Positions 55,635 through 63,925 of a stretch of 64,000 nucleotides of DNA are shown here, piece by piece; the first letter of the stretch is position 1, and each line of letters starts with the position of its first letter. The notes below the pieces were generated by a model. It made no database searches. It had not been told where the DNA came from and saw only the letters and a list, made by a program, of their open reading frames with translations. The position numbers and the translations under genes were made by a program. The stretch lies in the NCBI RefSeq assembly GCF_004214795.1, contig NZ_CP035928.1:2046001-2110000 (forward strand), given 5' to 3'. Origin of the DNA: Malaciobacter pacificus (GTDB lineage: Bacteria > Campylobacterota > Campylobacteria > Campylobacterales > Arcobacteraceae).

Positions 55635-56351
55635 TTAATCTTCTATATTACTTTGAGTAAAAATCTTCATAGATGGGAACTCTAAAGCACATAACTTAGC
55701 ATTGGCATCTATATCTTTATAACAGCAACCTAAATCAATACTAGCTTTATGATCTTCTAATATTGGATTTTGTGTAGGAGTATGACCGTAGATATTAAAT
55801 ATTTCTAAATTATCATAATTTTTAAATCTTGAATTTAAAACAGTATTTTCAAAAGATATATACTCTTTTGAATCTCTTGGATAATCCTTATATTTCCATT
55901 TATCAAAAACATGAGAGTGAGAAACTACTAAGTATCTATTTTTAATTTTCATATCTTTGTATTCAAGATATAAAGGTAATGATTGTAACCATTTTGAATG
56001 ATCTAAAAGTGTTACTTCATCTAATATTCCATTTACTCTATACGAATTAATAGTTTCTTTTCCACCATTTTTACCAAACCAATTTTTTATATCAAAATAT
56101 GATAATTTTTTCTCTAAATATTGAGAATATTCAATAAAGTATTTTTCATGATTACCTAATACGCAATCATATTTATTATCTCTTACAAAATCAATTACAG
56201 CTTTAGAGTTAGAACCTCTATCAATTAAATCACCAACAAAACAAATTTTAGAGTTTTGTTTATTTGGAAACTGTTCTATTAAAGCTAATAAAGTTTTATA
56301 ACAACCATGAACATCACCAATTATATAAATTGGTTCTTTTGAATCCTTCAT
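55635..56351 (-). CDS. PPP-type metallophosphatase (PrpA/lambda phosphatase-like)
   Basis: 238 aa. Motifs in order: IGDVHGCYKTLLAL, FVGDLIDRGSNSKAVIDF, LGNHEKYF, VSHSHVFDKW and IYGHTPTQNP, all metal ligands or catalytic residues of the protein-phosphatase/ApaH group. Substrate unknown; family members act on phosphoproteins or dinucleoside polyphosphates. It directly follows (0 bp) a 159-aa unrecognised gene in a four- to five-gene operon with a kinase. Confidence 0.88.
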   Translation of the reverse strand: MKDSKEPIYIIGDVHGCYKTLLALIEQFPNKQNSKICFVGDLIDRGSNSKAVIDFVRDNKYDCVLGNHEKYFIEYSQYLEKKLSYFDIKNWFGKNGGKETINSYRVNGILDEVTLLDHSKWLQSLPLYLEYKDMKIKNRYLVVSHSHVFDKWKYKDYPRDSKEYISFENTVLNSRFKNYDNLEIFNIYGHTPTQNPILEDHKASIDLGCCYKDIDANAKLCALEFPSMKIFTQSNIED

Positions 56352-56831
56352 TTAAAACCCACCTGTATTTTTAAACTGATGAAATCTTCTACTATCTAAT
56401 CCACTTTTTAAACCAAAGTTATAAGCAAATCCATCACCATCTGCACATCTATTTCCATGATAAAAAGCAAATTGATCTCTTATTTCTTCTATATCAAAAT
56501 CTAATTCTATAAATTTTTTTGCAAGGTATGTATATAAATATGCACTTCTCATTCTTGCTTGTTTTGAAAGAGTTTTATCATTTGCTAATTTTTTCCAAAT
56601 TTTAGTATCTCTATCTAATAAAAGAGGATATAACTCTTTTTCAAAATCAAGTTGTGAATCAAAATATTTTTCATTTTCTAAAAATCTTAGAAAAGTTTGT
56701 TTATTAGCTTTTTTCATTAAATATTTTGCTCTATATGGGCATAAATTATCAAGCAAGTTTTTTAAATTTTTATTAGTTTTTAAAAACTCTAAATCTTCTC
56801 CAAATAGTTCTTTCATCTCTTTTTTATTCAT
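56352..56831 (-). CDS. unrecognised protein between the two phosphatases
   Basis: 159 aa, soluble, mostly helical and basic. The C-terminus holds a motif-like run: FAFYHGNRCADGDGFAYNFG with LKSGLDSRRFHQF. I know no family with it. It is fixed between two phosphatase genes (1 bp and 0 bp gaps), so it is likely to act in the same process. Confidence 0.7.
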   Translation of the reverse strand: MNKKEMKELFGEDLEFLKTNKNLKNLLDNLCPYRAKYLMKKANKQTFLRFLENEKYFDSQLDFEKELYPLLLDRDTKIWKKLANDKTLSKQARMRSAYLYTYLAKKFIELDFDIEEIRDQFAFYHGNRCADGDGFAYNFGLKSGLDSRRFHQFKNTGGF

Positions 56832-56832
56832 T

Positions 56833-57672
56833 TTAAACCTCTATTTGCTTCATCTTAACCCATTGTCCATTACCACTCTCACTGGGATATCCAAATGGAT
56901 TACAGATGCATTTAACATCATGTTCTTCATACTCTATTTCTTCATGAGTATGTCCAAATATCCAATATTTCATAAAACCATCTTTTAAATACTTTTCACC
57001 TTCAAAAGAGAAAAATATATTAGAAGGAGAATTTTGAAATCTTGGAGAAAAGTGTTCATCTTTACATGATGGACTTATATGAGTAATCATCACATCACAT
57101 TGTTCATATACTGCTTCTATTTTTGGTTTTTCTATATGCCAAATATCATCATAGTTTTCTACTCCTAAAATCATCTCTCCATCATACATTGTATTTTTCC
57201 ATTGTATATTTGTAGATTTTGTAGGAAAATTTTTAGTTGGATATTGTCTTGCAAAGTATCCATCATTGTACCAGGAATCACAACCACCAAATACAATCCC
57301 ATCTATTAATGCAAAATCACCATTTAAACAGTACATATCCTCTTCTTTATTAATTCTAAGTCTCATATCTTCAACTCTTTCAAAAGAGTCTTTAAATTGT
57401 TTTTTTGAATCTTTATCAACTAAATAATAATCATGATTTCCAAGTACACAAATTATATGCTTATAGTAATGTTCTTTTAAATACTTTAGTATTCTTATAT
57501 TTTGATGATTGTAGTGTCCTATATCTCCTGCAACAACTAGAACATCACCAATTTCTCTATTATTTTCAGTAACAATTGGATCATATAGTTTTTTTATTTG
57601 TTCATCTTTAATTTTTAGTTTTGGATTGAAATAAAAATCTATATGCAAATCACTTAATATATCTATTTTCAT
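56833..57672 (-). CDS. calcineurin-like metallophosphoesterase
   Basis: 279 aa. Metal-site motifs in order: DILSDLHIDF, VVAGDIGHYNHQ, VLGNHDYY, ITHISPSCKDEHFSPRF, IFGHTHEEIEY. The spacing is of the general Mre11/UDP-diacylglucosamine hydrolase-type metallophosphoesterases rather than the PPP type of its neighbour, so the two phosphatases of this operon are not recent duplicates. Substrate unknown. Its start overlaps the end of the kinase gene by 4 bp. Confidence 0.88.
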   Translation of the reverse strand: MKIDILSDLHIDFYFNPKLKIKDEQIKKLYDPIVTENNREIGDVLVVAGDIGHYNHQNIRILKYLKEHYYKHIICVLGNHDYYLVDKDSKKQFKDSFERVEDMRLRINKEEDMYCLNGDFALIDGIVFGGCDSWYNDGYFARQYPTKNFPTKSTNIQWKNTMYDGEMILGVENYDDIWHIEKPKIEAVYEQCDVMITHISPSCKDEHFSPRFQNSPSNIFFSFEGEKYLKDGFMKYWIFGHTHEEIEYEEHDVKCICNPFGYPSESGNGQWVKMKQIEV

Positions 57673-58568
57673 AAAACTTTCTTTCTATTTTTTATAAATT
57701 CTATTATATCTATTACTCCGTCTTCTGGAGTGAACCACAACCACTCTTTTATATTTTCCATAAACCACTTATGCTCTTCAAGATTAGTTAATGCAAAGCA
57801 ACCTAAATCACTTGGCGAGTCATTTTTAGAAATATAGTTATATTTATCTATTTTTTTCATTCCTGCAAATTCTGCAAGTCTATCTATCTCTTTATATACT
57901 AAATCCAAATCATATTTATTATCATTTATAATTTTTTCTTCATCCATGATAATTTTAATTCCAAAATGTTTAATCATGATTCTTAACATATCTAAGTTCT
58001 TTATATTTTTCAAAACTAAATCATTATGTAGGTCATAAAAATTTACTCTTACATTTGAGTATTTTTCTTTTATTTTATTTACTGTATTTATAGAACTTAT
58101 GAATTCACTATTTAAAGGGCTATATACAAAATTTATTTCAATATCATAATTCTTTTTTAAAGCACTATCTATAAACTCAAAAAATTTACCATCTAAAATA
58201 AATGAGTACTCTTTATCTAAAACAGTATTCATAAGAATATTAACACCCTCTAAACTTGCTTTTTTAAATAAATCAGAATTTTGACCATTATAATATTTAC
58301 AATATCTTTTTATTTCATCTACTTCTATAAAATCTATTTTATAAAACTTTTTTAATGCAGCTGCAAACTCTGTTTTGCCAGAACCTGGATTACCAAATAA
58401 AAAGAATGCTTTTTTATCTTGATTCTTAAATCTTAGGAAGACATCTTCTAAAATTGCTTTTTTTGATTTTATTTCTTCATATGCAAATTCACTTATTTTA
58501 TTATCATCAAGTTCTAAAGTATTATTTAATAAAGTTTTTGCATAATTAATTAAATCTTTTTCTTTCAT
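57669..58568 (-). CDS. zeta-toxin-like P-loop kinase
   Basis: 299 aa from the ATG at 58568 (AGGAA nine bases upstream; an upstream TTG is less likely). Walker A FFLFGNPGSGKTEFAAAL near residue 64, then IDFIEVDEIKRYCKYYNGQN and SFILDGKFFEF match the zeta-toxin group, whose known members phosphorylate UDP-N-acetylglucosamine or other small molecules. The C-terminal 100 residues are extra. No epsilon-type antitoxin is adjacent; instead two phosphatases follow. First gene of the operon. Confidence 0.8.
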   Translation of the reverse strand: MKEKDLINYAKTLLNNTLELDDNKISEFAYEEIKSKKAILEDVFLRFKNQDKKAFFLFGNPGSGKTEFAAALKKFYKIDFIEVDEIKRYCKYYNGQNSDLFKKASLEGVNILMNTVLDKEYSFILDGKFFEFIDSALKKNYDIEINFVYSPLNSEFISSINTVNKIKEKYSNVRVNFYDLHNDLVLKNIKNLDMLRIMIKHFGIKIIMDEEKIINDNKYDLDLVYKEIDRLAEFAGMKKIDKYNYISKNDSPSDLGCFALTNLEEHKWFMENIKEWLWFTPEDGVIDIIEFIKNRKKVL

Positions 58569-58685
58569 TTGATTGTATTCCTGTTGCAAATTAGTGAAAA
58601 ATTGTATGTATTTAAGTTTTGATTTACAATCAATTCTACACTAATATTTTTCAGAAATTAAGAAATATATCAAAATGCAATATTT

Positions 58686-59051
58686 TTATCCAAAAGGTTT
58701 ATTTTTACTTATTTGTTTAATTTTTCCATAAACTGAAACTGTGTCCTCACTAGCAGTTTCATTTGATGCATTTATATTATTGTTTAAGGAGCTGCTTTTA
58801 GTTTCAGTCTCTGAATTCATTTGCTCTAATTCTCTTTTTTGTCTTACTTGTTTTTTTAATCTAGCTATATATCTTGATAAATTAGATCTTGTAAGTCCAG
58901 TTTTTAATTTTGTCTTTTTTTGAAGATAAACAATAATATTTTCTTGAGATACTTTTTGTTGAACTAAGTATATTATTTCTTTTTTATATGCATCAAAAAC
59001 ACTAGCTCTTTTTCTATTTTTTTTTGCAAATTCTTCTAATTCTTTATCCAT
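58686..59051 (-). CDS. helix-turn-helix protein, candidate relaxosome accessory factor
   Basis: 121 aa. Basic N-terminal half with a helix-turn-helix reading (RASVFDAYKKEIIYLVQQKV, SQENIIVYLQKKTKLK, TGLTRSNLSRYIARLKKQ) and an acidic Ser/Asn tail. It is divergent from the relaxase-like gene with the repeat-rich region between them, the usual place of a MobC/TraK-like oriT-binding protein. AGGAT precedes the ATG. Confidence 0.6.
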   Translation of the reverse strand: MDKELEEFAKKNRKRASVFDAYKKEIIYLVQQKVSQENIIVYLQKKTKLKTGLTRSNLSRYIARLKKQVRQKRELEQMNSETETKSSSLNNNINASNETASEDTVSVYGKIKQISKNKPFG

Positions 59052-59350
59052 TTTAATCCTATAGAGAATAGAGAAGCGAAGCAGAGGCTCGTTCTCTATG
59101 GAATTTTATTATTTATATTAATTGTTACATTATTGTGATTAATAAATACTTAATTGTTACATATAATGATTGATTGATACATTATGATAATTAAAAGTGA
59201 TTTATAGTGTATTAAATGTTAATTAAATATGAATAAATTGTGAGTATAAGAATAAAATATAAATGAGCCATTGCCCTCACTTGACTTGAGGGCTTGAAAT
59301 TGATAAAATACTTCATATTTTAGTGTGCTTCGCACACTTTGGAGAATTTT
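59052..59350. other. candidate oriT and control region
   Basis: 287 bp without a gene between two divergent mobilization genes. Contents: an ATAGAGAA/TTCTCTAT inverted repeat (59061-59068, 59092-59099) in a GC-rich patch; a 13-bp direct repeat TTAATTGTTACAT at 59118-59130 and 59150-59162 with a third related site at 59173-59182; an inverted repeat GCCCTCA/TGAGGGC (59273-59279, 59287-59293); and a hairpin AGTGTGC/GCACACT (59322-59328, 59332-59338). Direct repeats next to inverted repeats are usual at transfer origins. The nick site cannot be located. Confidence 0.55.
59322..59338 (+). promoter_or_regulatory. small hairpin at the relaxase ribosome binding site
   Basis: A 7-bp stem with a TTC loop ends three bases before GGAG (59341-59344), the binding site of the relaxase-like gene. 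It may modulate its translation or act as part of the transfer origin. Confidence 0.5.
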
Positions 59351-61081
59351 ATGAGTTGGAATCTTGAGAGTCATATTTTAGATCATGCAGCTATTGTAAG
59401 TAATAACTTACCTGATACATTTAATCTATCAGATGATAAAAATGTACATTTTACTTTTTCAGTAGATAAGAGCCAACTAATAATTAATCACAATTGCAAG
59501 AATCAAAAAGATATAGATAGAGTTATGCAATCTTTTTTTGATGATTTAGTTAGTTATGAATATAAATTTGAAGAATCACAAGGTAAAACAAGACCTAAAA
59601 GAAAAATGAGTTTAGATTTATCACAAGTATTAGCTGCTTATCATAATACAGATAGTGATTCTATAAACTCAAAAAACTATGAAGTGGAACCGCATTTTCA
59701 TTTATTAGTACCCGCTAAATTAAAAAATAAATATGGCAAGAGTACAAAACTTGGAATTGGATATTTAAACCTTAGAAGAATGATTGGTGAAGTTGCTACT
59801 AATCATAACCTAGTATTTAATTTTGATGAGAATGTAGATAGTGAAAAAGATAAAATTTTAAAACAAAAAGCAACAAAATTTACCTGGTTTACAAAAAAAG
59901 TAGATGATAATCATTTTAAGTCATCAATCGAAAATGGAAAAGTTAATAAATATATTAAAGATTTTATTTCACAATATAAAAAAACTGAAAATATACAATA
60001 CTATATAAAAGGTATGACAGACTTTCAACAAAGACTTATTAGACAAAATATTGATTTTCACCATGAAGGTAAAAATTTAAGAACTGAACATTTTCCACTG
60101 TATTTAAACCAGGAACAGATTAAATATTTAGACATTATAAATACTGGAGATCAGGAGTTAATAAAACCATTAATAAAAGATAGATCTAATAAATTAACTA
60201 GAGCATATATTGAATTTAACTATGGATTTAATAATCCTGTTATAAAAGAGCTTGAAAAGAGAGGAAATATATTTAAAAAGTTAGATCTTAATTTAAATGA
60301 TACAAAAGTTGAAATTGAAAAAAAGATTGATAAAAAAGATAAATATAAATTAAGTTTAAATTATCATGTTTCAGAGGATATAAATAGTGTTTTAAAAATA
60401 TGTAAAAATGATAAAAACTTTTTAGAGTTGATGAATGATATTGGATATCAAAATATTAAATTTAAAGCAAAAACAATTAATAGAAAAAGATCAAGAGTAG
60501 GATTTACATTTGAGAAAGACAATGAATCTTATACAGTATATTTTTCAAATTTAAATTTAACATATCAGAATTTCACGGATGCATATAAACAAAATAGTCA
60601 AAAAGAGAATATTGAAGATAAAATCAATTTTTATAGTTATGAAGCAAAAATCAATTTTTATGTACCATTAAAAAAGAAAACTTATCAGGAAAAAATATTT
60701 TATAAAATTTACAATATAGTACCAGATATAAATCTTGAAAACTATTATATTAAAAAAATAGAGCAAGGACACATAGAGTTTATCAACAAGAAAAAAGACA
60801 TTCATATTACAGATGAAGGTCAAAGAATTAAATCAAATAAAAGTAATGTAAATTTAGTTGAAAATGTTAAATTGATGTTAGAAGTTGCAAAAGCTAAAGG
60901 ATGGGATTTAAATAATTTACATATTAGAGGTACAGAGCAATTTATTAATGAAGTAAAAAGGCAAGTATCAATTGAAAATGAAAAAGAAGCATTAAATGTT
61001 AATAATAAAAAAGAAGCTGCAGATAATTTAAGAGAGTTGATTAAATCTGAAAGTAAACAAAATGAGGATTGTGAAATATAA
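59351..61081 (+). CDS. relaxase-like mobilization protein (HxH motif, LPD7-like C-terminus)
   Basis: 576 aa from the ATG at 59351 with GGAG six bases upstream; a TTG at 59339 is in frame but lies in a hairpin. PHFHLLVPAK near residue 115 is an HUH-type metal-binding motif, with Tyr residues nearby (Tyr97, Tyr110) and LGIGYLNLRRMIGEVATNHN after it. Near the end, LVENVKLMLEVAKAKGWDLN with LHIRGTEQFINEVKRQ follows the LPD7 pattern found in conjugative relaxases. The last 20 residues match the tail of the protein at 53949-54953. The catalytic Tyr is not proven. Confidence 0.65.
   Translation: MSWNLESHILDHAAIVSNNLPDTFNLSDDKNVHFTFSVDKSQLIINHNCKNQKDIDRVMQSFFDDLVSYEYKFEESQGKTRPKRKMSLDLSQVLAAYHNTDSDSINSKNYEVEPHFHLLVPAKLKNKYGKSTKLGIGYLNLRRMIGEVATNHNLVFNFDENVDSEKDKILKQKATKFTWFTKKVDDNHFKSSIENGKVNKYIKDFISQYKKTENIQYYIKGMTDFQQRLIRQNIDFHHEGKNLRTEHFPLYLNQEQIKYLDIINTGDQELIKPLIKDRSNKLTRAYIEFNYGFNNPVIKELEKRGNIFKKLDLNLNDTKVEIEKKIDKKDKYKLSLNYHVSEDINSVLKICKNDKNFLELMNDIGYQNIKFKAKTINRKRSRVGFTFEKDNESYTVYFSNLNLTYQNFTDAYKQNSQKENIEDKINFYSYEAKINFYVPLKKKTYQEKIFYKIYNIVPDINLENYYIKKIEQGHIEFINKKKDIHITDEGQRIKSNKSNVNLVENVKLMLEVAKAKGWDLNNLHIRGTEQFINEVKRQVSIENEKEALNVNNKKEAADNLRELIKSESKQNEDCEI
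61026..61052 (+). repeat. shared tail repeat, copy 2
   Basis: 26 of 27 bases identical to 54901-54927, in frame, just before the relaxase-like stop codon. Confidence 0.85.
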
Positions 61082-61127
61082 AATATTTTTCGATACTATA
61101 TAAAAATTTGATAATAGGCAATTAATA

Positions 61128-61853
61128 ATGGAAAATAATTTTGAAAAAGCTTTAGACATAATTTCAAATACAGATTTAAATGAATTTCAAGAAAAGGTAA
61201 ACCAGGTAAAAAAAATAAATATTCAAAAAACAATTGAAATATTAGAAAGAGATGGGAAGACAGATACTCCTTTTTATAAAAGTTTATTAGCTGTAAAAGA
61301 TATTGATTTTGAAGATTATCAAAAATCACTTGATGCTGTAAAAAAAATGGGATTAGGAGTTAATAAGGAAGTATCTCAAGTATATAATCAAATGAGTAAT
61401 TCAGAAATATCTTCTAAAAAAAATATTTTTATAAGCTATTCACATAAGGATTCAAAATATTTAGATAGATTAAAAGTACATTTAAAACCTCTTGAAAAGC
61501 AGGGTTTAATTGAACTATGGGATGATACAAGAATTCAAACAGGTGATTTATGGAAAAAAGAAATATCGATTGCTCTAGAAAATTCTGTTATTGCAATTTT
61601 ACTTATTAGTGCAGATTTCTTAGCGTCAGATTTTATCATAGAAAATGAACTCCCTCCATTATTAAATAATGTAAAAGATAAGGGTACTACAATTTTACCA
61701 GTTATTCTAAAAGTCTCAAGATTTGATAGAGAAAAAGAATTATCTCAATTCCAAGCATTAAACCCTCCAAGTAATCCTATATCAAGCATGGATGAACACG
61801 AGAGTGAACTTCTATGGAACAAGTTAGCATTAAGAATTGAAGAATTATTATAA
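61128..61853 (+). CDS. TIR-domain protein
   Basis: 241 aa. Residues 98-230 form a TIR domain: NIFISYSHKDSKYLDRLKVH, LIELWDDTRIQTGDLWKKEI, VIAILLISADFLASDFI, with Glu174 in NELPPLL as the probable catalytic glutamate of NAD-cleaving TIRs. The first 95 residues are helical and unassigned and may sense the trigger or bind a partner. Bacterial TIR proteins commonly act in phage defence by destroying NAD or making signal nucleotides. It is followed after 21 bp by a PIN-like nuclease gene. Confidence 0.88.
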   Translation: MENNFEKALDIISNTDLNEFQEKVNQVKKINIQKTIEILERDGKTDTPFYKSLLAVKDIDFEDYQKSLDAVKKMGLGVNKEVSQVYNQMSNSEISSKKNIFISYSHKDSKYLDRLKVHLKPLEKQGLIELWDDTRIQTGDLWKKEISIALENSVIAILLISADFLASDFIIENELPPLLNNVKDKGTTILPVILKVSRFDREKELSQFQALNPPSNPISSMDEHESELLWNKLALRIEELL

Positions 61854-61874
61854 AAATTCTTTTAAAGGGTTAGT

Positions 61875-63236
61875 ATGATTGATAATTATAAAATGACAGA
61901 AAAAAGGGAAGAAGAATTGTGGGGAAAAGCAATATTTGTTTTTGATTCATCAGCTCTTCTTGATTTATATTATTTACCCCAAAAAACACGAAAAAAACTT
62001 TACAATGAAGTTTTTGAAAAAATACCTGATAGATTTTGGATTCCAGCTCATGTTCAATTTGAATATTTAAAAAATAGAGAAAAAATTATTAAAAAACCTA
62101 TTGCAGAAAAATTTATTCCGCTTGAAGATGAAGTTAAGAGAACAGCAACTAAAGTTAATGATATATTGAAGCATGTAACTTCTATTGTAGATAAAACAAA
62201 AAAAGATGATAAGCATCCTCATGTAGAACAAACAAAAATTTCTATTTTTGTTGATGAAATAAATAAATTTATTCAAAAATCTAAAGATTTTGAAAAAGAA
62301 TTTCTTATTCAGGTTGAATCTGCAAAAAATGATGTTTTAAGTGTGGAAGATAATGATGATATTTTTGAAGCTATCAAAAAATATTTTAAAATAGGACCTG
62401 AATTCACCTTTAATCAAATTATGGAAATTACAACAGAAGGAAAACATCGTTATGAATTTAAAATCCCTCCAGGATACGGTGATTATTATAAAAAAGAAAA
62501 AAAAGGAATTCAGATTTTTGGTGATTTGATAATTTGGAAGCAAATAATTGAATACAGCAAAGAAAAAAAATTACCAATTATTTTTATAACAAATGATATT
62601 TCTAAAGATGATGATTGGTGCTATTTAGATAAAAATAAAAAAATAATTAGTCCAAGAGAAGAGTTAATTAAAGAATTATATGATTCTTCAAAAGTTGAAT
62701 TTTGGATTTATAGTCAACCTAATTTTTTATATAAAGCTAATAAGTACCTACAATCAACTATTGAAAAAACAAGTATTCAAAATGCTTTATTAATGCTTTC
62801 TCAAAGAAATAAGAGAGAAAGTTTTTTACGTTATAAATGTTCACAGTGTAATAGCATAAATACAGTATATAAAAATGATTTGGATTTAGATTTTGAATGT
62901 GTTGCTAGTGATGATCGTAATATGGGTTCTGAAAATCAATATGAAGCAAGGGAATATTTTGAATGTGATTGTGGAAATAATATAGAAGCTATATTTACAG
63001 TATGGGAATATCCAGTAGGTATTCATAACTATGATTCTATAGAATTGTATGGAGGAGATTTAATTGATTCTTTCCATTTTACGATAAACTTTTTTAATGA
63101 AGAAGAACGAGAAGAAATTGAATGTGATATTTGTGGTTCAGAATGTGATAGAGATAATATGATATATATGGAAGATGTTGGATATATATGTCCAAATCAT
63201 GAAATTAATCCACAAAATAAACATCATAATGATTGA
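61875..63236 (+). CDS. PIN-like nuclease (PIN_8/DUF4935 type) with C-terminal zinc-binding sites
   Basis: 453 aa. FVFDSSALLDLYYLPQKTRK (Asp24), WIPAHVQFEYLKNR (Glu63), PPGYGDYYKKEKKGIQIFGD with LIIWKQ (Asp217) and IIFITNDISKDDDW (Asp241, Asp245-247) fit the acidic site of the PIN_8 group. A long helical insert occupies about residues 70-170. After residue 310 come CxxC pairs (YKCSQCNS, FECDCGN, IECDICGSECD, YICPNH), enough for one or two zinc ribbons. AAAGGG precedes the ATG. Such proteins are expected to cut RNA; here it is paired with a TIR protein. Confidence 0.8.
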   Translation: MIDNYKMTEKREEELWGKAIFVFDSSALLDLYYLPQKTRKKLYNEVFEKIPDRFWIPAHVQFEYLKNREKIIKKPIAEKFIPLEDEVKRTATKVNDILKHVTSIVDKTKKDDKHPHVEQTKISIFVDEINKFIQKSKDFEKEFLIQVESAKNDVLSVEDNDDIFEAIKKYFKIGPEFTFNQIMEITTEGKHRYEFKIPPGYGDYYKKEKKGIQIFGDLIIWKQIIEYSKEKKLPIIFITNDISKDDDWCYLDKNKKIISPREELIKELYDSSKVEFWIYSQPNFLYKANKYLQSTIEKTSIQNALLMLSQRNKRESFLRYKCSQCNSINTVYKNDLDLDFECVASDDRNMGSENQYEAREYFECDCGNNIEAIFTVWEYPVGIHNYDSIELYGGDLIDSFHFTINFFNEEEREEIECDICGSECDRDNMIYMEDVGYICPNHEINPQNKHHND

Positions 63237-63277
63237 TATTATAAATTAATAAAAGTTAAAACAACAAAGGTAATTTA

Positions 63278-63925
63278 ATGAAAAACTTATTTGAATATTT
63301 TGAAAAAAGCTTCACTTATATATATAGTATATTATTTTATATTTCACTAATTTCAATAATAATAGTTATATCATTTATATTAGGAGTTATAGATTCTAAT
63401 TTAAAAGAAGAAAACCATAAAATAATTATTCAAATGTTACCTGCATTAGGAATTACTTTGTCTGCATTATTAGCTTCAACAAGTTTAATGAAATCAATTC
63501 AAAATACAAATAAAATTGAACAGAAGAAGAAAACAAATGAATTAGAATTGAAAAAAAATAAAATATCATTTTATTTAAATCTTGTTCAAAGTTATATACA
63601 AATGTATATTGAAGATTTTAAAACTATATTAGATGATGATTTAATGGAAGATTTTAAAATAAAATTGGAAGAATATTTAAAATTAATATTAAATGATAAT
63701 GAGATTAAAGCATTAAATGATAAAGAAATTAGACAGTATATTGTTTTTATGGAAATGAATATAAATTATACAGATCGATATTTAAATAAAAAAGAATATC
63801 CAAATAAAGAAGATTTAGTCAAATCAATAGAAGAATCTTATAGTAAAATGTATTCACTTCTTGAGTCACTTGGTAAAAAATATAATATTGATTTTTCCCA
63901 TTTAAAAATAAATTTTACATATTAA
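63278..63925 (+). CDS. two-helix membrane protein behind the TIR/PIN pair
   Basis: 215 aa. Membrane helices near residues 15-38 (IYSILFYISLISIIIVISFI) and 48-68 (IIIQMLPALGITLSALLAST), then a cytoplasmic helical domain of about 145 residues rich in Lys, Glu and Asp. It lies 41 bp after the PIN-like gene on the same strand. I do not recognise it; a membrane effector or anchor of the preceding pair is possible. The next 75 bp, to the window end, contain an ATTAAAG/CTTTAAT hairpin that may be a terminator. Confidence 0.65.
   Translation: MKNLFEYFEKSFTYIYSILFYISLISIIIVISFILGVIDSNLKEENHKIIIQMLPALGITLSALLASTSLMKSIQNTNKIEQKKKTNELELKKNKISFYLNLVQSYIQMYIEDFKTILDDDLMEDFKIKLEEYLKLILNDNEIKALNDKEIRQYIVFMEMNINYTDRYLNKKEYPNKEDLVKSIEESYSKMYSLLESLGKKYNIDFSHLKINFTY

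Noticed and set aside
55635-58568. Kinase and phosphatases as a bacterial Pnkp/Hen1 RNA repair cassette
   Set aside because: No ligase or methyltransferase is present, and the kinase fits the zeta-toxin pattern better than polynucleotide kinase.
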